Positions 18,604-26,716 of a stretch of 64,000 bases of DNA are shown in pieces. Location: assembly GCF_003633755.1 (NCBI RefSeq), contig NZ_RBIL01000001.1, forward strand, positions 2,217,426 to 2,281,425. The letters are read 5' to 3'. Source of the stretch: Solirubrobacter pauli. Its GTDB lineage: Bacteria; Actinomycetota; Thermoleophilia; Solirubrobacterales; Solirubrobacteraceae. A model generated the notes under the pieces. It saw only the letters and a program-made list of their open reading frames with translations, was not told the origin of the DNA and ran no database searches. A program made the position numbers and the translations under genes. The first letter of the stretch is position 1. Each line of letters opens with the position of its first letter.

Positions 18604-19143
18604 GTGGGCCAACCCCGCTTCTATTACGACCTCGCCTCCCCCGAGAGCTACCTCGTCGCCGAACGAGCGCTCCACGCGGTGGGCGAGGTCCCGGAGTGGA
18701 TCCCGGTGAGCTTCGGCCCGCCGGCGTTCCGCTGCGCGGAGGAGGTCGCCTCCTACCGCGAGGACGTCGAGCGCCGGGCGGCGGCGCTCGGCGTGCTGCC
18801 GCTCCGCTGGCCGGAGCCGTTCCCGGCCGACGAGCTGACGTGGGCGACGCTCGCCGCCACCTACGCGAAGGGCATCGGACGGGGCGTTGCGTTCGCGCTC
18901 GCCGCCCTGCGCCAGGCGTTCGCCGCCGGCCGTGACCTGGGCGAGCGCGACAACGTGCTGCTCGCCGCCGCCGCGTGCGAGATGCACCCGCAGGCCGTGA
19001 TCAAGGGCGTCGAGCTGGCGTCCACGGCGCGTGCGCTCGAGGACGCGCACGCGCGTGCCGCGGCCGACGGCGTCGACGCCGTGCCCGCCATCTGGGTCGA
19101 CGGCCAGGTGCTCGCCGGCGACCGTGCGATCCCGGCGGCATGA
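18604..19143 (+). CDS. DsbA-fold oxidoreductase (2-hydroxychromene-2-carboxylate isomerase type)
   Basis: 179 aa with a GTG start 3 nt after lpdA. FYYDLASPESYLVAERAL at the N-terminus is the DSBA/HCCA-isomerase signature (FYxDxxSPxxYL) and lacks a CxxC, so thiol-disulfide exchange through a DsbA motif is unlikely. VDAVPAIWVDGQVLAGD near the C-terminus is the thioredoxin-fold cis-Pro and strand. The family includes glutathione-S-transferase kappa-like isomerases. Its substrate cannot be told. It overlaps the next gene by 4 nt (ATGA). Confidence 0.8.
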   Translation: MGQPRFYYDLASPESYLVAERALHAVGEVPEWIPVSFGPPAFRCAEEVASYREDVERRAAALGVLPLRWPEPFPADELTWATLAATYAKGIGRGVAFALAALRQAFAAGRDLGERDNVLLAAAACEMHPQAVIKGVELASTARALEDAHARAAADGVDAVPAIWVDGQVLAGDRAIPAA

Positions 19144-19373
19144 TGCGCGCCAACCGCGCTTACGAGCTGATCGTCCACCGCCAGGGCCGCTTCTTCCGCC
19201 CGTCCGACAAGCTCGAGCAGGTCGAGGTCGTGGAGATCGACACGGGCGAGACGATCCTCTTCTGGGACACCCGCCCGCGCGACACCGGCAAGCTCGCCCG
19301 CGCCCTCCGCGCCGACCTCGCGCAGCTCGAGGCCGAGGAGTTCATCGCGCGCTGGCGCCGCTACGAGACCTAG
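19140..19373 (+). CDS. Small conserved-looking protein, unknown function (77 aa)
   Basis: 77 aa starting MMRANRAYELIVHRQG. It is predicted soluble, with beta strands (YELIVHRQGRFF, QVEVVEIDTGETILFWD) followed by helices (LARALRADLAQLEAEEFIARWRR). The start overlaps the previous stop (ATGA), so it is probably co-translated with the DsbA-fold protein. I recognise no family. Confidence 0.65.
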   Translation: MMRANRAYELIVHRQGRFFRPSDKLEQVEVVEIDTGETILFWDTRPRDTGKLARALRADLAQLEAEEFIARWRRYET

Positions 19374-19385
19374 CGTTCGATCGCC

Positions 19386-19769
19386 TCACTCCGCGACCCG
19401 TGCGAGGCGGTCGATCATCGTCTGGATGACCGGGCCGTAGGTCGCGGCGATCGCGCCTTCCAGCGGGCCGGGCGCGCGCAGGTCGACGGCGACGAGGCTG
19501 CCGGTGCCCTGCTCGACCACCCGGTGGGTCATCTCGGCCGGGCCGACCTGCCAGGTCCAGGAGCGCTCGGACTTGGCCGTGATCTTCGCGGGCACCGGGA
19601 TCACGCCGAACAGGCGCGCGGCGCCGACCGCACCCTGGCGGACCTCCGGCGAGCCGAGTCCCCAGGCACCGCGGACGTGCGGTGCCCACGCCGACCACGT
19701 GGCCGGGCGCGCCATCAGCGCCCACGCGATCGGCGCCGGCGCCGCCGAGTCAGCCGTCCAAGTCCGCAT
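19386..19769 (-). CDS. SRPBCC (polyketide cyclase/dehydrase-like) protein
   Basis: 127 aa. The pattern is that of a START/SRPBCC hydrophobic-pocket protein: an initial strand, WALMARPATWSAWAPHV (the helix after the first strand), SWTWQVGPAEMTHRVVE, and a C-terminal helix GPVIQTMIDRLARVAE. Such proteins bind lipids or small hydrophobic molecules, but the ligand is not readable from sequence. It lies 19 nt downstream of the alcohol dehydrogenase gene on the same strand and is probably co-transcribed with it. Confidence 0.75.
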   Translation of the reverse strand: MRTWTADSAAPAPIAWALMARPATWSAWAPHVRGAWGLGSPEVRQGAVGAARLFGVIPVPAKITAKSERSWTWQVGPAEMTHRVVEQGTGSLVAVDLRAPGPLEGAIAATYGPVIQTMIDRLARVAE

Positions 19770-19788
19770 GCTTTTGGGCTACCCCCGC

Positions 19789-20832
19789 TCAGGCGCGCAG
19801 GACCACCTTGAGCGCGTCATGTTCGCCCGCCGCCGCGAAGACGTCGTACGCGTCCTCGATCCGGTCGAGCGCGAACTCGTGCGTGCCGAGCTTCTCCGCC
19901 TCCATCTTCCCGTCGCGCGCGAGCTTGAGCAGCGTCGGGATCGTCGTGCCGCTCACGAGGCCGGTGGTGATCGTGATGTTCTTGATCCACAGGTCCTCGA
20001 GGTGGAGCGTGGTCGGGGCGCCGTGCACGCCGATGTTCGCGACGACACCGCCCGGCCGCACGATCCGCGTGCACAGGTCGAACGTCGCGGGGATGCCCAC
20101 GGCCTCCATCGCCACGTCCACGCCCGCGCCGTCGGTGATCGCGAGGATCTCCTGCTCGGCGTTCTCGCCACCCAGCACGGTGTGCGTCGCGCCGAAGCGC
20201 TCGGCGTGGCGCAGCCGCGAGGTCTCCATGTCGACGGCGATGATCCGCCCGGCGCCGGCGATCGCGCCGGTCATCATCGCCGCCAGCCCGACCGGGCCGG
20301 CGCCGACGACCGCCACCGTGTCCCCCGGCTGCACGCGCCCGTTCTGGACGCCGATCTCGTAGCCCGTCGGCAGGATGTCGGCGAGGAACAGCACCTGCTC
20401 GTCCGAGACGCCCTCGGGCACCACGTGCACCGAGGTCTCGGCGTAGGGCACGCGCGCGTACTCGGCCTGCACGCCGTCGATCAGGTGCCCGAAGATCCAG
20501 CCGATCCCGCCGACGGCGTCGCAGTGCGCCGCCATCCCCGCCTTGCACGGCCCGCAGCGGCCGCACGACGTGATGGCGGGCACGAGCACCCGGTCACCCT
20601 GCTTCAGCGACGACACGGCGGCGCCGGTCTCGACGACCGTGCCCACCGCTTCGTGCCCGAGGATCCGCCCCTCGGTCACGGCCGGCACGTCCCCTTTGAG
20701 GATGTGCAGGTCGGTGCCGCAGATCGTGGTCGTGTCGACCTTGACGATCACGTCGGTCGGGTCCTGGATGCCCGGATCGTCGACCTCGTCCCACGAGCGC
20801 TGCCCCGGCCCGCCGAACACCAATGCCTTCAT
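19789..20832 (-). CDS. Zinc-dependent alcohol dehydrogenase (MDR superfamily)
   Basis: 347 aa medium-chain dehydrogenase. Catalytic-zinc residues are C in TTICGTDLHI and the GHE of ILGHEAVG. A structural zinc site is complete (CGRCGPCKAGMAAHC). The nucleotide-binding motif VVGAGPVGLAAMM is present and VDMETSRL suggests NAD preference. It resembles the Tdh/formaldehyde-dehydrogenase-like branch; alcohol substrate unknown. ATG at 20832 is preferred to the adjacent GTG at 20835 because AAGGGGG then has a 4-nt spacing. It runs divergently from the pyruvate dehydrogenase operon. Confidence 0.88.
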   Translation of the reverse strand: MKALVFGGPGQRSWDEVDDPGIQDPTDVIVKVDTTTICGTDLHILKGDVPAVTEGRILGHEAVGTVVETGAAVSSLKQGDRVLVPAITSCGRCGPCKAGMAAHCDAVGGIGWIFGHLIDGVQAEYARVPYAETSVHVVPEGVSDEQVLFLADILPTGYEIGVQNGRVQPGDTVAVVGAGPVGLAAMMTGAIAGAGRIIAVDMETSRLRHAERFGATHTVLGGENAEQEILAITDGAGVDVAMEAVGIPATFDLCTRIVRPGGVVANIGVHGAPTTLHLEDLWIKNITITTGLVSGTTIPTLLKLARDGKMEAEKLGTHEFALDRIEDAYDVFAAAGEHDALKVVLRA

Positions 20833-20907
20833 CACTCCCCCTTGGTGGCTCGCCCGCCATGTTCAGGCCGTCGCGTTACCGCGCCGCTGCATGGGTATGG
20901 GGACGGC

Positions 20908-21852
20908 ATGGCGGATGGGCTCGACGCGGCGCGTGAGTGGCTCCAGGCGATGCTGCTGATCCGGCGCTTCGAGGAGCGCGCGGGCGCGATGTACGCGAAG
21001 AACAAGGTCGGCGGGTTCCTGCACCTCGCGATCGGTGAGGAGGCGACGATCGTCGGCGCCGTGCGGGCGATGCGCGACGACGACTACCTGATCTCCACGT
21101 ACCGGTCGCACGGGCACGCGATCGCGCGCGGGACCGACCCCAAGCGCGTGATGGCGGAGCTGTTCGGCAAGGCGACCGGCGTCAGCGGTGGCCGCGGCGG
21201 CTCGATGCACATGTTCGACGGCGAGCGGCGCTTCATGGGCGGCTACGGGATCGTCGGCGGCAACCTGCCGCTCGCGGCAGGGATCGCGCTCAGCAGCGAC
21301 TACCGGGAGACCGACGAGGTCACCGTCTGCGTGTTCGGCGACGGCGCCGCCAACCAGGGCACGTTCGGCGAGACGCTCAACCTCGCCGCGCTGTGGAAGC
21401 TCCCGGTCGTCTTCATGGTCACCAACAACCAGTTCGGCATGGGGACGGCGCTGGAGCGGCACACGGCGCAGACCGACCTGCACAAGCGCGGCGAGGGCTT
21501 CGGCGTGCCCGGCCTGCGCTGCGACGGGATGGACGTCGGCGACACGTACGAGGTCATGAGCGAGGCGATCGAGCGCGCCCGCACCGACCGCACGCCGATC
21601 CTCGTGGAGGCGGTCACGTACCGCTTCGCCGGGCACTCGATGGCGGACCCGGAGGAGTACCGCGAGAAGGATGAGGTCAAGGAGTGGCGGGAGCAGCACG
21701 ACCCGATCAAGAACTTCGCCGCCAAGCTCGAGGACGTCGACCTCGACGCGCTCGACGAGGAGATCGGCACGCGCATCGACGCGGCCGTCGAGTTCGCGGA
21801 GGAGTCCGACTTCCCCACGCCCGAGTCGATGCAGGACCACCTGTATGCCTGA
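20908..21852 (+). CDS. pdhA: Pyruvate dehydrogenase E1 component, alpha subunit
   Basis: ThDP-dependent decarboxylase subunit of the pyruvate dehydrogenase complex, 314 aa. The ThDP motif is intact: GDGAANQG ... VVFMVTNNQFGMG. FLHLAIGEEA, STYRSHGHAIARG, GRGGSMHMFD and RFAGHSMADPEEYR match mitochondrial and plastid-type PDH-E1alpha rather than branched-chain E1alpha. The upstream open frame extends far but ATG 20908 gives the family N-terminus. The gene overlaps pdhB by 8 nt, so the two subunits are translated in step. Confidence 0.92.
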   Translation: MADGLDAAREWLQAMLLIRRFEERAGAMYAKNKVGGFLHLAIGEEATIVGAVRAMRDDDYLISTYRSHGHAIARGTDPKRVMAELFGKATGVSGGRGGSMHMFDGERRFMGGYGIVGGNLPLAAGIALSSDYRETDEVTVCVFGDGAANQGTFGETLNLAALWKLPVVFMVTNNQFGMGTALERHTAQTDLHKRGEGFGVPGLRCDGMDVGDTYEVMSEAIERARTDRTPILVEAVTYRFAGHSMADPEEYREKDEVKEWREQHDPIKNFAAKLEDVDLDALDEEIGTRIDAAVEFAEESDFPTPESMQDHLYA

Positions 21853-22822
21853 GCTCCGGTACCGGGAGGCGCTCAACCAGGCGCTGCGCGAGGAGATGGA
21901 GCGCGACGACCGCGTCTTCATCATCGGCGAGGACATCGGCGTCTTCCAGGGCGCGTTCAAGGTCACCCAGGGCCTGTTGGAGGCGTTCGGGGACCAGCGC
22001 GTGCGGGACACGCCGATCTCGGAGAACACGATCGTCGGCGTCGGCGTGGGCGCCGCGATGACCGGGTTGCGGCCGGTCGTCGAGCTGATGACGGTCAACT
22101 TCAGCCTGCTCGCGCTGGACCAGATCGTCAACCACATGGCCGCGATCCCCTACATGTTCAACGGGCAGGTCAAGGTGCCGATGGTCGTGCGGATGCCGCA
22201 GGGCGCCGGCCATCAGCTCGGTCCCACGCATTCGCACTGCCTCGAGGCGCTCTACCTGCACGTGCCGGGCATCCTGCTCGCGGTCCCGTCCACGCCGGCC
22301 GACGCCAAGGGCCTGTTGAAGGCCGCGATCCGCGACGACAACCCGGTCGTCTTCATCGAGCACGAGTCGCTGTACGGGGCCAAGGGCGAGGTGCCCGAGG
22401 ACGCCGACCACCTCGTCGACTTCGGCCAGGCCGCGATCCGCCGCGAAGGCGAGGACGTGACGATCGTCGGCATCTCGCGGATGGCGATCACCGCCCAGCA
22501 GGCCGCGGAGACCCTGGCGGACGAGCACGACATCGCCGCCGAGGTGATCGACCCGCGCACGCTGCGCCCGCTCGACCTGCCGACGATCCTGGAGTCGGTC
22601 CGCAAGACGAACCGGTGCGTGATCGTCGAGGAGGGCTGGCCGCACGGCGGCGTCGGCGCCAACCTCGCGGCGCTCATCCAGGAGCAGGCGTTCGACTACC
22701 TGGACGCGCCGATCCAGCGGGTCACCGGCGCCGACCTGCCGATGCCGTACTCCAAGCCGCTCGAGCAGCTCGCGTTCCCGCACGCGGAGCAGATCGTCGA
22801 GCGCGTGCGTTCGATGGTCTGA
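21845..22822 (+). CDS. pdhB: Pyruvate dehydrogenase E1 component, beta subunit
   Basis: 325 aa partner of the alpha subunit; together they form the alpha2beta2 E1. Family motifs are LRYREALNQALREEM, IIGEDIGVFQGAFKVT, DTPISENTIVGVGVGAAM, RMPQGAGHQLGPTHS and EEGWPHGGVGANLAA. The ATG lies inside the pdhA stop region (8-nt overlap). A histidine kinase gene follows after 21 nt, an unusual interruption before E2. Confidence 0.93.
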   Translation: MPELRYREALNQALREEMERDDRVFIIGEDIGVFQGAFKVTQGLLEAFGDQRVRDTPISENTIVGVGVGAAMTGLRPVVELMTVNFSLLALDQIVNHMAAIPYMFNGQVKVPMVVRMPQGAGHQLGPTHSHCLEALYLHVPGILLAVPSTPADAKGLLKAAIRDDNPVVFIEHESLYGAKGEVPEDADHLVDFGQAAIRREGEDVTIVGISRMAITAQQAAETLADEHDIAAEVIDPRTLRPLDLPTILESVRKTNRCVIVEEGWPHGGVGANLAALIQEQAFDYLDAPIQRVTGADLPMPYSKPLEQLAFPHAEQIVERVRSMV

Positions 22823-22828
22823 GACAAC

Positions 22829-22834
22829 TAACCT
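22829..22834 (+). promoter_or_regulatory. Putative -10 box (TAACCT) of the histidine kinase gene
   Basis: TAACCT fits TANNNT and lies 9 nt before the TTG start at 22844, in the 21-nt gap after pdhB. It may let the kinase and E2 be transcribed separately from E1. No -35 element is obvious. Confidence 0.35.
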
Positions 22835-22843
22835 GTCCGCGCG

Positions 22844-24472
22844 TTGAGCACTCCCGGCGAGCGCGGACTGAAGGACGCGGCGCGGCACCTCGGTGCCGTC
22901 CTACCGCACGGCCGGTCGTTGCCCGAGGCGGAGTGGCAGTCCCGCCAGCGCGGGCTGCGGTGGCTGCTGTGGGCGCACGTCGTCGCCATCCCGATCATCA
23001 CGCTGCTGTTCGACCAGGGGATCGACCAGGCGGCGCTGGACCTCTTCACGCCGACGTTCTTCGCGGTGATCGCCCAGCTGCGGCGCGGCAGCCGGCGCGT
23101 GCAGTCGCTGATCGTGACCATCGGCCTGCTCTCGTGCAGCGCGCTGATCGTCCACATCACCGGCGGCCTGATCCAGGCGTACTTCCACTTCTTCGTGATG
23201 GTCGCGGCGCTGTCGCTGTACGAGGACTGGCTGCCGTTCGCCACCGCCGTGCTGTACGTCGGCATCCAGCAGACGATCACCGCGGAGATCGTCGACTACG
23301 ACGAGGCGAACTCGCCCTGGCGCTGGGCGGCCGTGCACTCGGCGTTCATCGCCGCGCTGTCGCTGGTGTGCCTCGCGACCTGGCGCGCGTCCGCGCGTGA
23401 CCGCGAGGCCTTCCGGTCACTCGTCGAGACGCTCGAGGAGGGCGTCGTGATGATCGACCGGGGCGGGACGATGGTCACGGCCAACCCGAGCGCGTCGCGG
23501 ATCCTCGGCATGGACCCGACGGAGGTGATCTCGGGGTACGGCGTCAACGGCGAGTGGTCGTTCGTCGACGTGGACGGCCGGCCGTTGCCGCTGCGCGAGA
23601 CGCCGCTGATCATCACCTCGATGACCGGGCAGCCGCAGGTGGCGGTCGTCGCGGGCCTGCGGCGCAGGCAGAAGGAGACGCGCTGGCTGTCGATCTCCAC
23701 GCGCGCCGTCGAGACCGACCGCGAGCCGCCGTACACGATCGTCGTCTCCTTCACCGATGTCACCGAGGAGCGCGAGGCCGCGGAGGCGCTCGAGCGCTCC
23801 AACACCGAGCTCTCGCAGTTCGCCTACATCGCCTCGCACGACCTGTCCGAGCCGCTGCGGATGGTGTCCAGCTACCTCGGCCTGCTGCGCCGCCGCTACC
23901 ACGGCAAGCTCGACCAGGACGCGGACGAGTTCATCGAGTACGCGGTCGACGGCGCGGCGCGCATGCGCCAGCTGATCGAGGGCCTGCTCGAGTACTCGCG
24001 CGCCGGGCGCAGCGAGGAGCCGGCCGAGCCGGTCTCGCTGTCGCTGGTGACCGCGGACGTGCTGCGCTCGCTCGCGGTGGCGATGGTCGACTCCGGCGCC
24101 GAGATCGAGATCGGCGACCTGCCCACGGTGATGGGCAACCGCGGCCAGCTCGAGCAGCTGCTGCAGAACCTCGTCGCCAACGCGCTCAAGTTCAACGGCG
24201 ACGGGCGCGCGCGCGTGTGGGTCTACGCGGAGGGCGAGGCGCACGGGATGACGCAGATCGCGGTTGCGGACGGCGGCATCGGCATCGCGCCCTCCAAGCG
24301 CGAGCACGTGTTCGAGATGTTCCAGCGACTGCACGACCGCGAGGCCTACGAGGGCACCGGCATCGGCCTGGCGGTCTGCCGCAAGATCGTCGAGCGCCAC
24401 GGCGGCCGCATCTGGGTCGACGGGCGCGAGGGCGGCGGCACCGTCTTCCGGTTCACCTTGCCGTCCGGGTAA
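22844..24472 (+). CDS. Membrane PAS-domain sensor histidine kinase
   Basis: 542 aa. Residues about 35-185 hold five or six membrane segments. A PAS domain spans about 190-305 (SLVETLEEGVVMIDRGGTM ... VVSFTDVTEERE). The HisKA H-box is FAYIASHDLSEPLRM and the HATPase_c domain carries the N box (NLVANALKFN), G1 (DGGIGI), F (FEMFQRLHD) and G2 (GTGIGLAVCRKI). The TTG start at 22844 is uncertain. No response regulator is adjacent. Its place between pdhB and E2, with gaps of 21 and 12 nt, suggests co-expression with pyruvate dehydrogenase. The FAYIASHDLSEPL form resembles phytochrome-like kinases. Confidence 0.88.
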   Translation: MSTPGERGLKDAARHLGAVLPHGRSLPEAEWQSRQRGLRWLLWAHVVAIPIITLLFDQGIDQAALDLFTPTFFAVIAQLRRGSRRVQSLIVTIGLLSCSALIVHITGGLIQAYFHFFVMVAALSLYEDWLPFATAVLYVGIQQTITAEIVDYDEANSPWRWAAVHSAFIAALSLVCLATWRASARDREAFRSLVETLEEGVVMIDRGGTMVTANPSASRILGMDPTEVISGYGVNGEWSFVDVDGRPLPLRETPLIITSMTGQPQVAVVAGLRRRQKETRWLSISTRAVETDREPPYTIVVSFTDVTEEREAAEALERSNTELSQFAYIASHDLSEPLRMVSSYLGLLRRRYHGKLDQDADEFIEYAVDGAARMRQLIEGLLEYSRAGRSEEPAEPVSLSLVTADVLRSLAVAMVDSGAEIEIGDLPTVMGNRGQLEQLLQNLVANALKFNGDGRARVWVYAEGEAHGMTQIAVADGGIGIAPSKREHVFEMFQRLHDREAYEGTGIGLAVCRKIVERHGGRIWVDGREGGGTVFRFTLPSG

Positions 24473-24484
24473 TACTGGGGTCCT

Positions 24485-25846
24485 ATGGGAGACGTCGCCA
24501 TGCCCCGCCTGTCGGACTCGATGGAAGAGGGGACCATCCTCAAGTGGCTGAAGTCCGACGGAGATGACGTCTCCAAGGGCGAAGAGCTCGTCGAGATCGA
24601 GACCGACAAGGCCAACATGACCTACGAGGCCGACGAGGCCGGGACGCTCGAGATCGTGGCCCAGGAGGGCGACACGCTCGCGGTCGGCGAGACGATCTGC
24701 CGGCTCGGCGAGGGCGGCGGCTCGTCCGACGAGGACGAGCAGCCCGAGGCCGAGGAAGAGGCCGACGAGCAGGGCGACGAGGGCGCGGCCGACGAAGCCT
24801 CCGAGGAGGAGGCAGCAGACGAGGAGCCGGAGCCCGAGGCCGAGGAGGACGCGGGCGAGGACGAGCCGGACGACGACGAGGCCGAGGACGAGCCGGACGA
24901 CGAGGCCGAGGACGAGCCGGAGGAGCCCGAAGCCGAGGAGCCTGAGCCGGGCGAGGCCGACGGCCGCGTCAAGGCGTCTCCGATCGCGCGTCGGATCGCG
25001 CAGGAGCAGGGCATCGACCTGTCGACGATCGAGGGCAGCGGCCCCGGCGGCCGGATCGTCAAGGCCGACGTCGAGCAGACCGAGGCGCAGCCCGAGCCCG
25101 AGGCGGAGCCGCAGGCCGAGGAGGAGGCGCCCAAGAAGCGTCCCTCCGACCAGGGCCGCGGCGACATCGACTACGTGGAGCTCAACCGCCTGCAGCGCAC
25201 GGTCGCGCGGCGGATGGCGGAGTCCAAGGCCACCGCGCCGGACTTCGTGATGACGGTCGAGGTCGACATGGAAGAGGCGGTCACGCTCCGCCAGCAGCTC
25301 AAGGCCGTCGCCGGCGACGCGCCCGCGCCGTCGTTCAACGACTTCGTGATCAAGGCCGCCGCGCTCGCGCTCAAGGACTTCCCGCGCGCGAACGGCGCCT
25401 ACCGCGACGGGCAGTTCGAGCAGTACTCGCGCGTGAACGTCGGCGTCGCGGTCGCCGGCCAGGACGCGCTCGTCGTGCCGACTGTGTTCGACGCCGACAA
25501 GAAGGGCCTGGGCCAGATCGCCGAGGAGGCGTGCAAGCTCGCCGAGCGCGTGCGTGACGGCAAGATCACGCCGCCCGAGCTCTCGGCCGGCACGTTCACG
25601 ATCTCCAACCTCGGCATGTACGGCATCAAGCGCTTCGTGGCCGTCATCAACCCGCCGCAGGCCGCGATCCTCGCCGTTGGCGAGCTCACGCCGCGGCCGG
25701 TCGTGCGCGACGGCGAGGTCGTGATCCGCTCGATCATGGAGCTCACGCTCACCTGCGACCACCGGATCCTCTACGGCGCCGAGGCCGCCGAGTTCCTGGG
25801 CCGCATCCGCGAGTACCTCGAGACGCCGCTGCGTCTCGCCCTCTAG
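24485..25846 (+). CDS. pdhC: Pyruvate dehydrogenase E2, dihydrolipoamide acetyltransferase
   Basis: 453 aa core of the complex; transfers acetyl from lipoyl to CoA. One lipoyl domain covers residues 1-76 with lipoyl-lysine K42 (ETDKANM). About 80 residues of Glu/Asp-rich linker follow (78-158). The E1/E3-binding domain is at about 161-195 (ASPIARRIAQEQGIDLSTI), then a second acidic linker and the acyltransferase domain from about 225. The active-site motif reads DHRILYG: the His is kept but the usual Asp of HxxxDG is Tyr, a form I recall from cyanobacterial and plastid E2. It lies 12 nt after the histidine kinase gene. Confidence 0.92.
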   Translation: MGDVAMPRLSDSMEEGTILKWLKSDGDDVSKGEELVEIETDKANMTYEADEAGTLEIVAQEGDTLAVGETICRLGEGGGSSDEDEQPEAEEEADEQGDEGAADEASEEEAADEEPEPEAEEDAGEDEPDDDEAEDEPDDEAEDEPEEPEAEEPEPGEADGRVKASPIARRIAQEQGIDLSTIEGSGPGGRIVKADVEQTEAQPEPEAEPQAEEEAPKKRPSDQGRGDIDYVELNRLQRTVARRMAESKATAPDFVMTVEVDMEEAVTLRQQLKAVAGDAPAPSFNDFVIKAAALALKDFPRANGAYRDGQFEQYSRVNVGVAVAGQDALVVPTVFDADKKGLGQIAEEACKLAERVRDGKITPPELSAGTFTISNLGMYGIKRFVAVINPPQAAILAVGELTPRPVVRDGEVVIRSIMELTLTCDHRILYGAEAAEFLGRIREYLETPLRLAL

Positions 25847-25862
25847 CCGGGAGAGGCTCGTA

Positions 25863-25890
25863 GCCCTCGCCGCGGTCAGACGGCGAGGGC
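25863..25890. terminator. Hairpin terminator of the pyruvate dehydrogenase operon
   Basis: GCCCTCGCCG (25863-25872) and CGGCGAGGGC (25881-25890) pair perfectly over 10 bp around loop CGGTCAGA. It lies 17 nt after the E2 stop. There is no U tract. Confidence 0.7.
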
Positions 25891-25946
25891 CCCGCTCGTC
25901 GGGTCAGGGGGGACCGACGACCAAGTCGAGCGAGAAGAAGATGCCC

Positions 25947-25976
25947 GAACGTCGATTCCCGCAAAATCGGACGTTC
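25947..25976. repeat. Interrupted inverted repeat in the intergenic region
   Basis: GAACGTCGATT (25947-25957) and AATCGGACGTTC (25965-25976) are complementary except for one extra G. It sits between two convergent gene ends in a locally AT-richer stretch (25850-26004). It may be a bidirectional terminator of the minus-strand gene or a protein-binding site. Nothing else is visible in this 158-base gap. Confidence 0.4.
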
Positions 25977-26004
25977 GTCCAGTCAACATAAAGCGCCTGG
26001 CACT

Positions 26005-26577
26005 TTAACTTCGGTTCGGCAGGCGCTCGGTGTCGCGGACCAGGCCGGCGGGCGACTGGTCGGTGTTGACGAAGAAGCAGATCGGGTGGCGCTCGCCCGC
26101 GCGATAGACGCAGGCGCGGTAGCGCTCGTCCTCCATCTGGCGGGTGTCCATCGTGGCGAGGCCGCCGGCGAAGTCGGGCTCCTCGCGCAGCACGTAGTCG
26201 TGCACGGCGAGGAAGACGGCCGCGCGGTCGCGCTCTTGGCCGAGGCGCGCGGAGCGGTGCGCGACCCCGCCGACCAGCAGCGCGGCGGTGATCGCGACGA
26301 GCAGCGCCGTGCCGGCGTAGTCGCGGGCGATGATGAACGGCAGGTCACGACGGCGCCGGCGCAGCGCGAGGCCGAGGAACGGTGCGACGACCGCCACGGC
26401 GAGCAGGTTCATGAACCCGACGAGCAGGACCGCGCCCACGGCGTCCCCGCCCGTTCCTTGGAACGGGAGCCGGGCCACGAGCACCGCGTCGAGCGCCGTG
26501 GCCATGGCGAATGTGGGCCATTGCCAGGCGCCGCGCAATCGCCAGCGCAGCCGCCGCAACCGGATGGACTCGACCAT
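26005..26577 (-). CDS. Membrane protein of unknown function (190 aa)
   Basis: 190 aa with the ATG at 26577. A basic N-terminus (VESIRLRRLRWRLRG) precedes two or three hydrophobic segments (FAMATALDAVLVARL; AVGAVLLVGFMNLLAVAVVAPFLGLAL; YAGTALLVAITAALLVGGV), then about 70 soluble residues, probably outside the membrane, containing RACVYRAGERHPICFFVNT with two Cys. The longer frame upstream reads through the divergent promoter region and is not used. I do not recognise a family. Confidence 0.65.
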   Translation of the reverse strand: MVESIRLRRLRWRLRGAWQWPTFAMATALDAVLVARLPFQGTGGDAVGAVLLVGFMNLLAVAVVAPFLGLALRRRRRDLPFIIARDYAGTALLVAITAALLVGGVAHRSARLGQERDRAAVFLAVHDYVLREEPDFAGGLATMDTRQMEDERYRACVYRAGERHPICFFVNTDQSPAGLVRDTERLPNRS

Positions 26578-26716
26578 CGTCGCCGTCAACGATAACCCGC
26601 CATGCCGTAGGCTCACCAGTGACCGGACAGCGACGGAGATCCCGTTCATCCGGGACGGCGCGTGCCTTGGCGATCCTGGGGCGGCGCACAGAAATCGCGA
26701 AGGAGAGACACGCCAG

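Noticed and set aside
19504-20907. The long in-frame extension upstream of pdhA
   Set aside because: It runs opposite to the alcohol dehydrogenase and SRPBCC genes and lacks domain similarity; pdhA begins at 20908.
24720-24960. Short DNA repeats of GAGGCCGAGGACGAG type
   Set aside because: They are explained by the acidic linker of E2 and do not form a separate tandem-repeat element.
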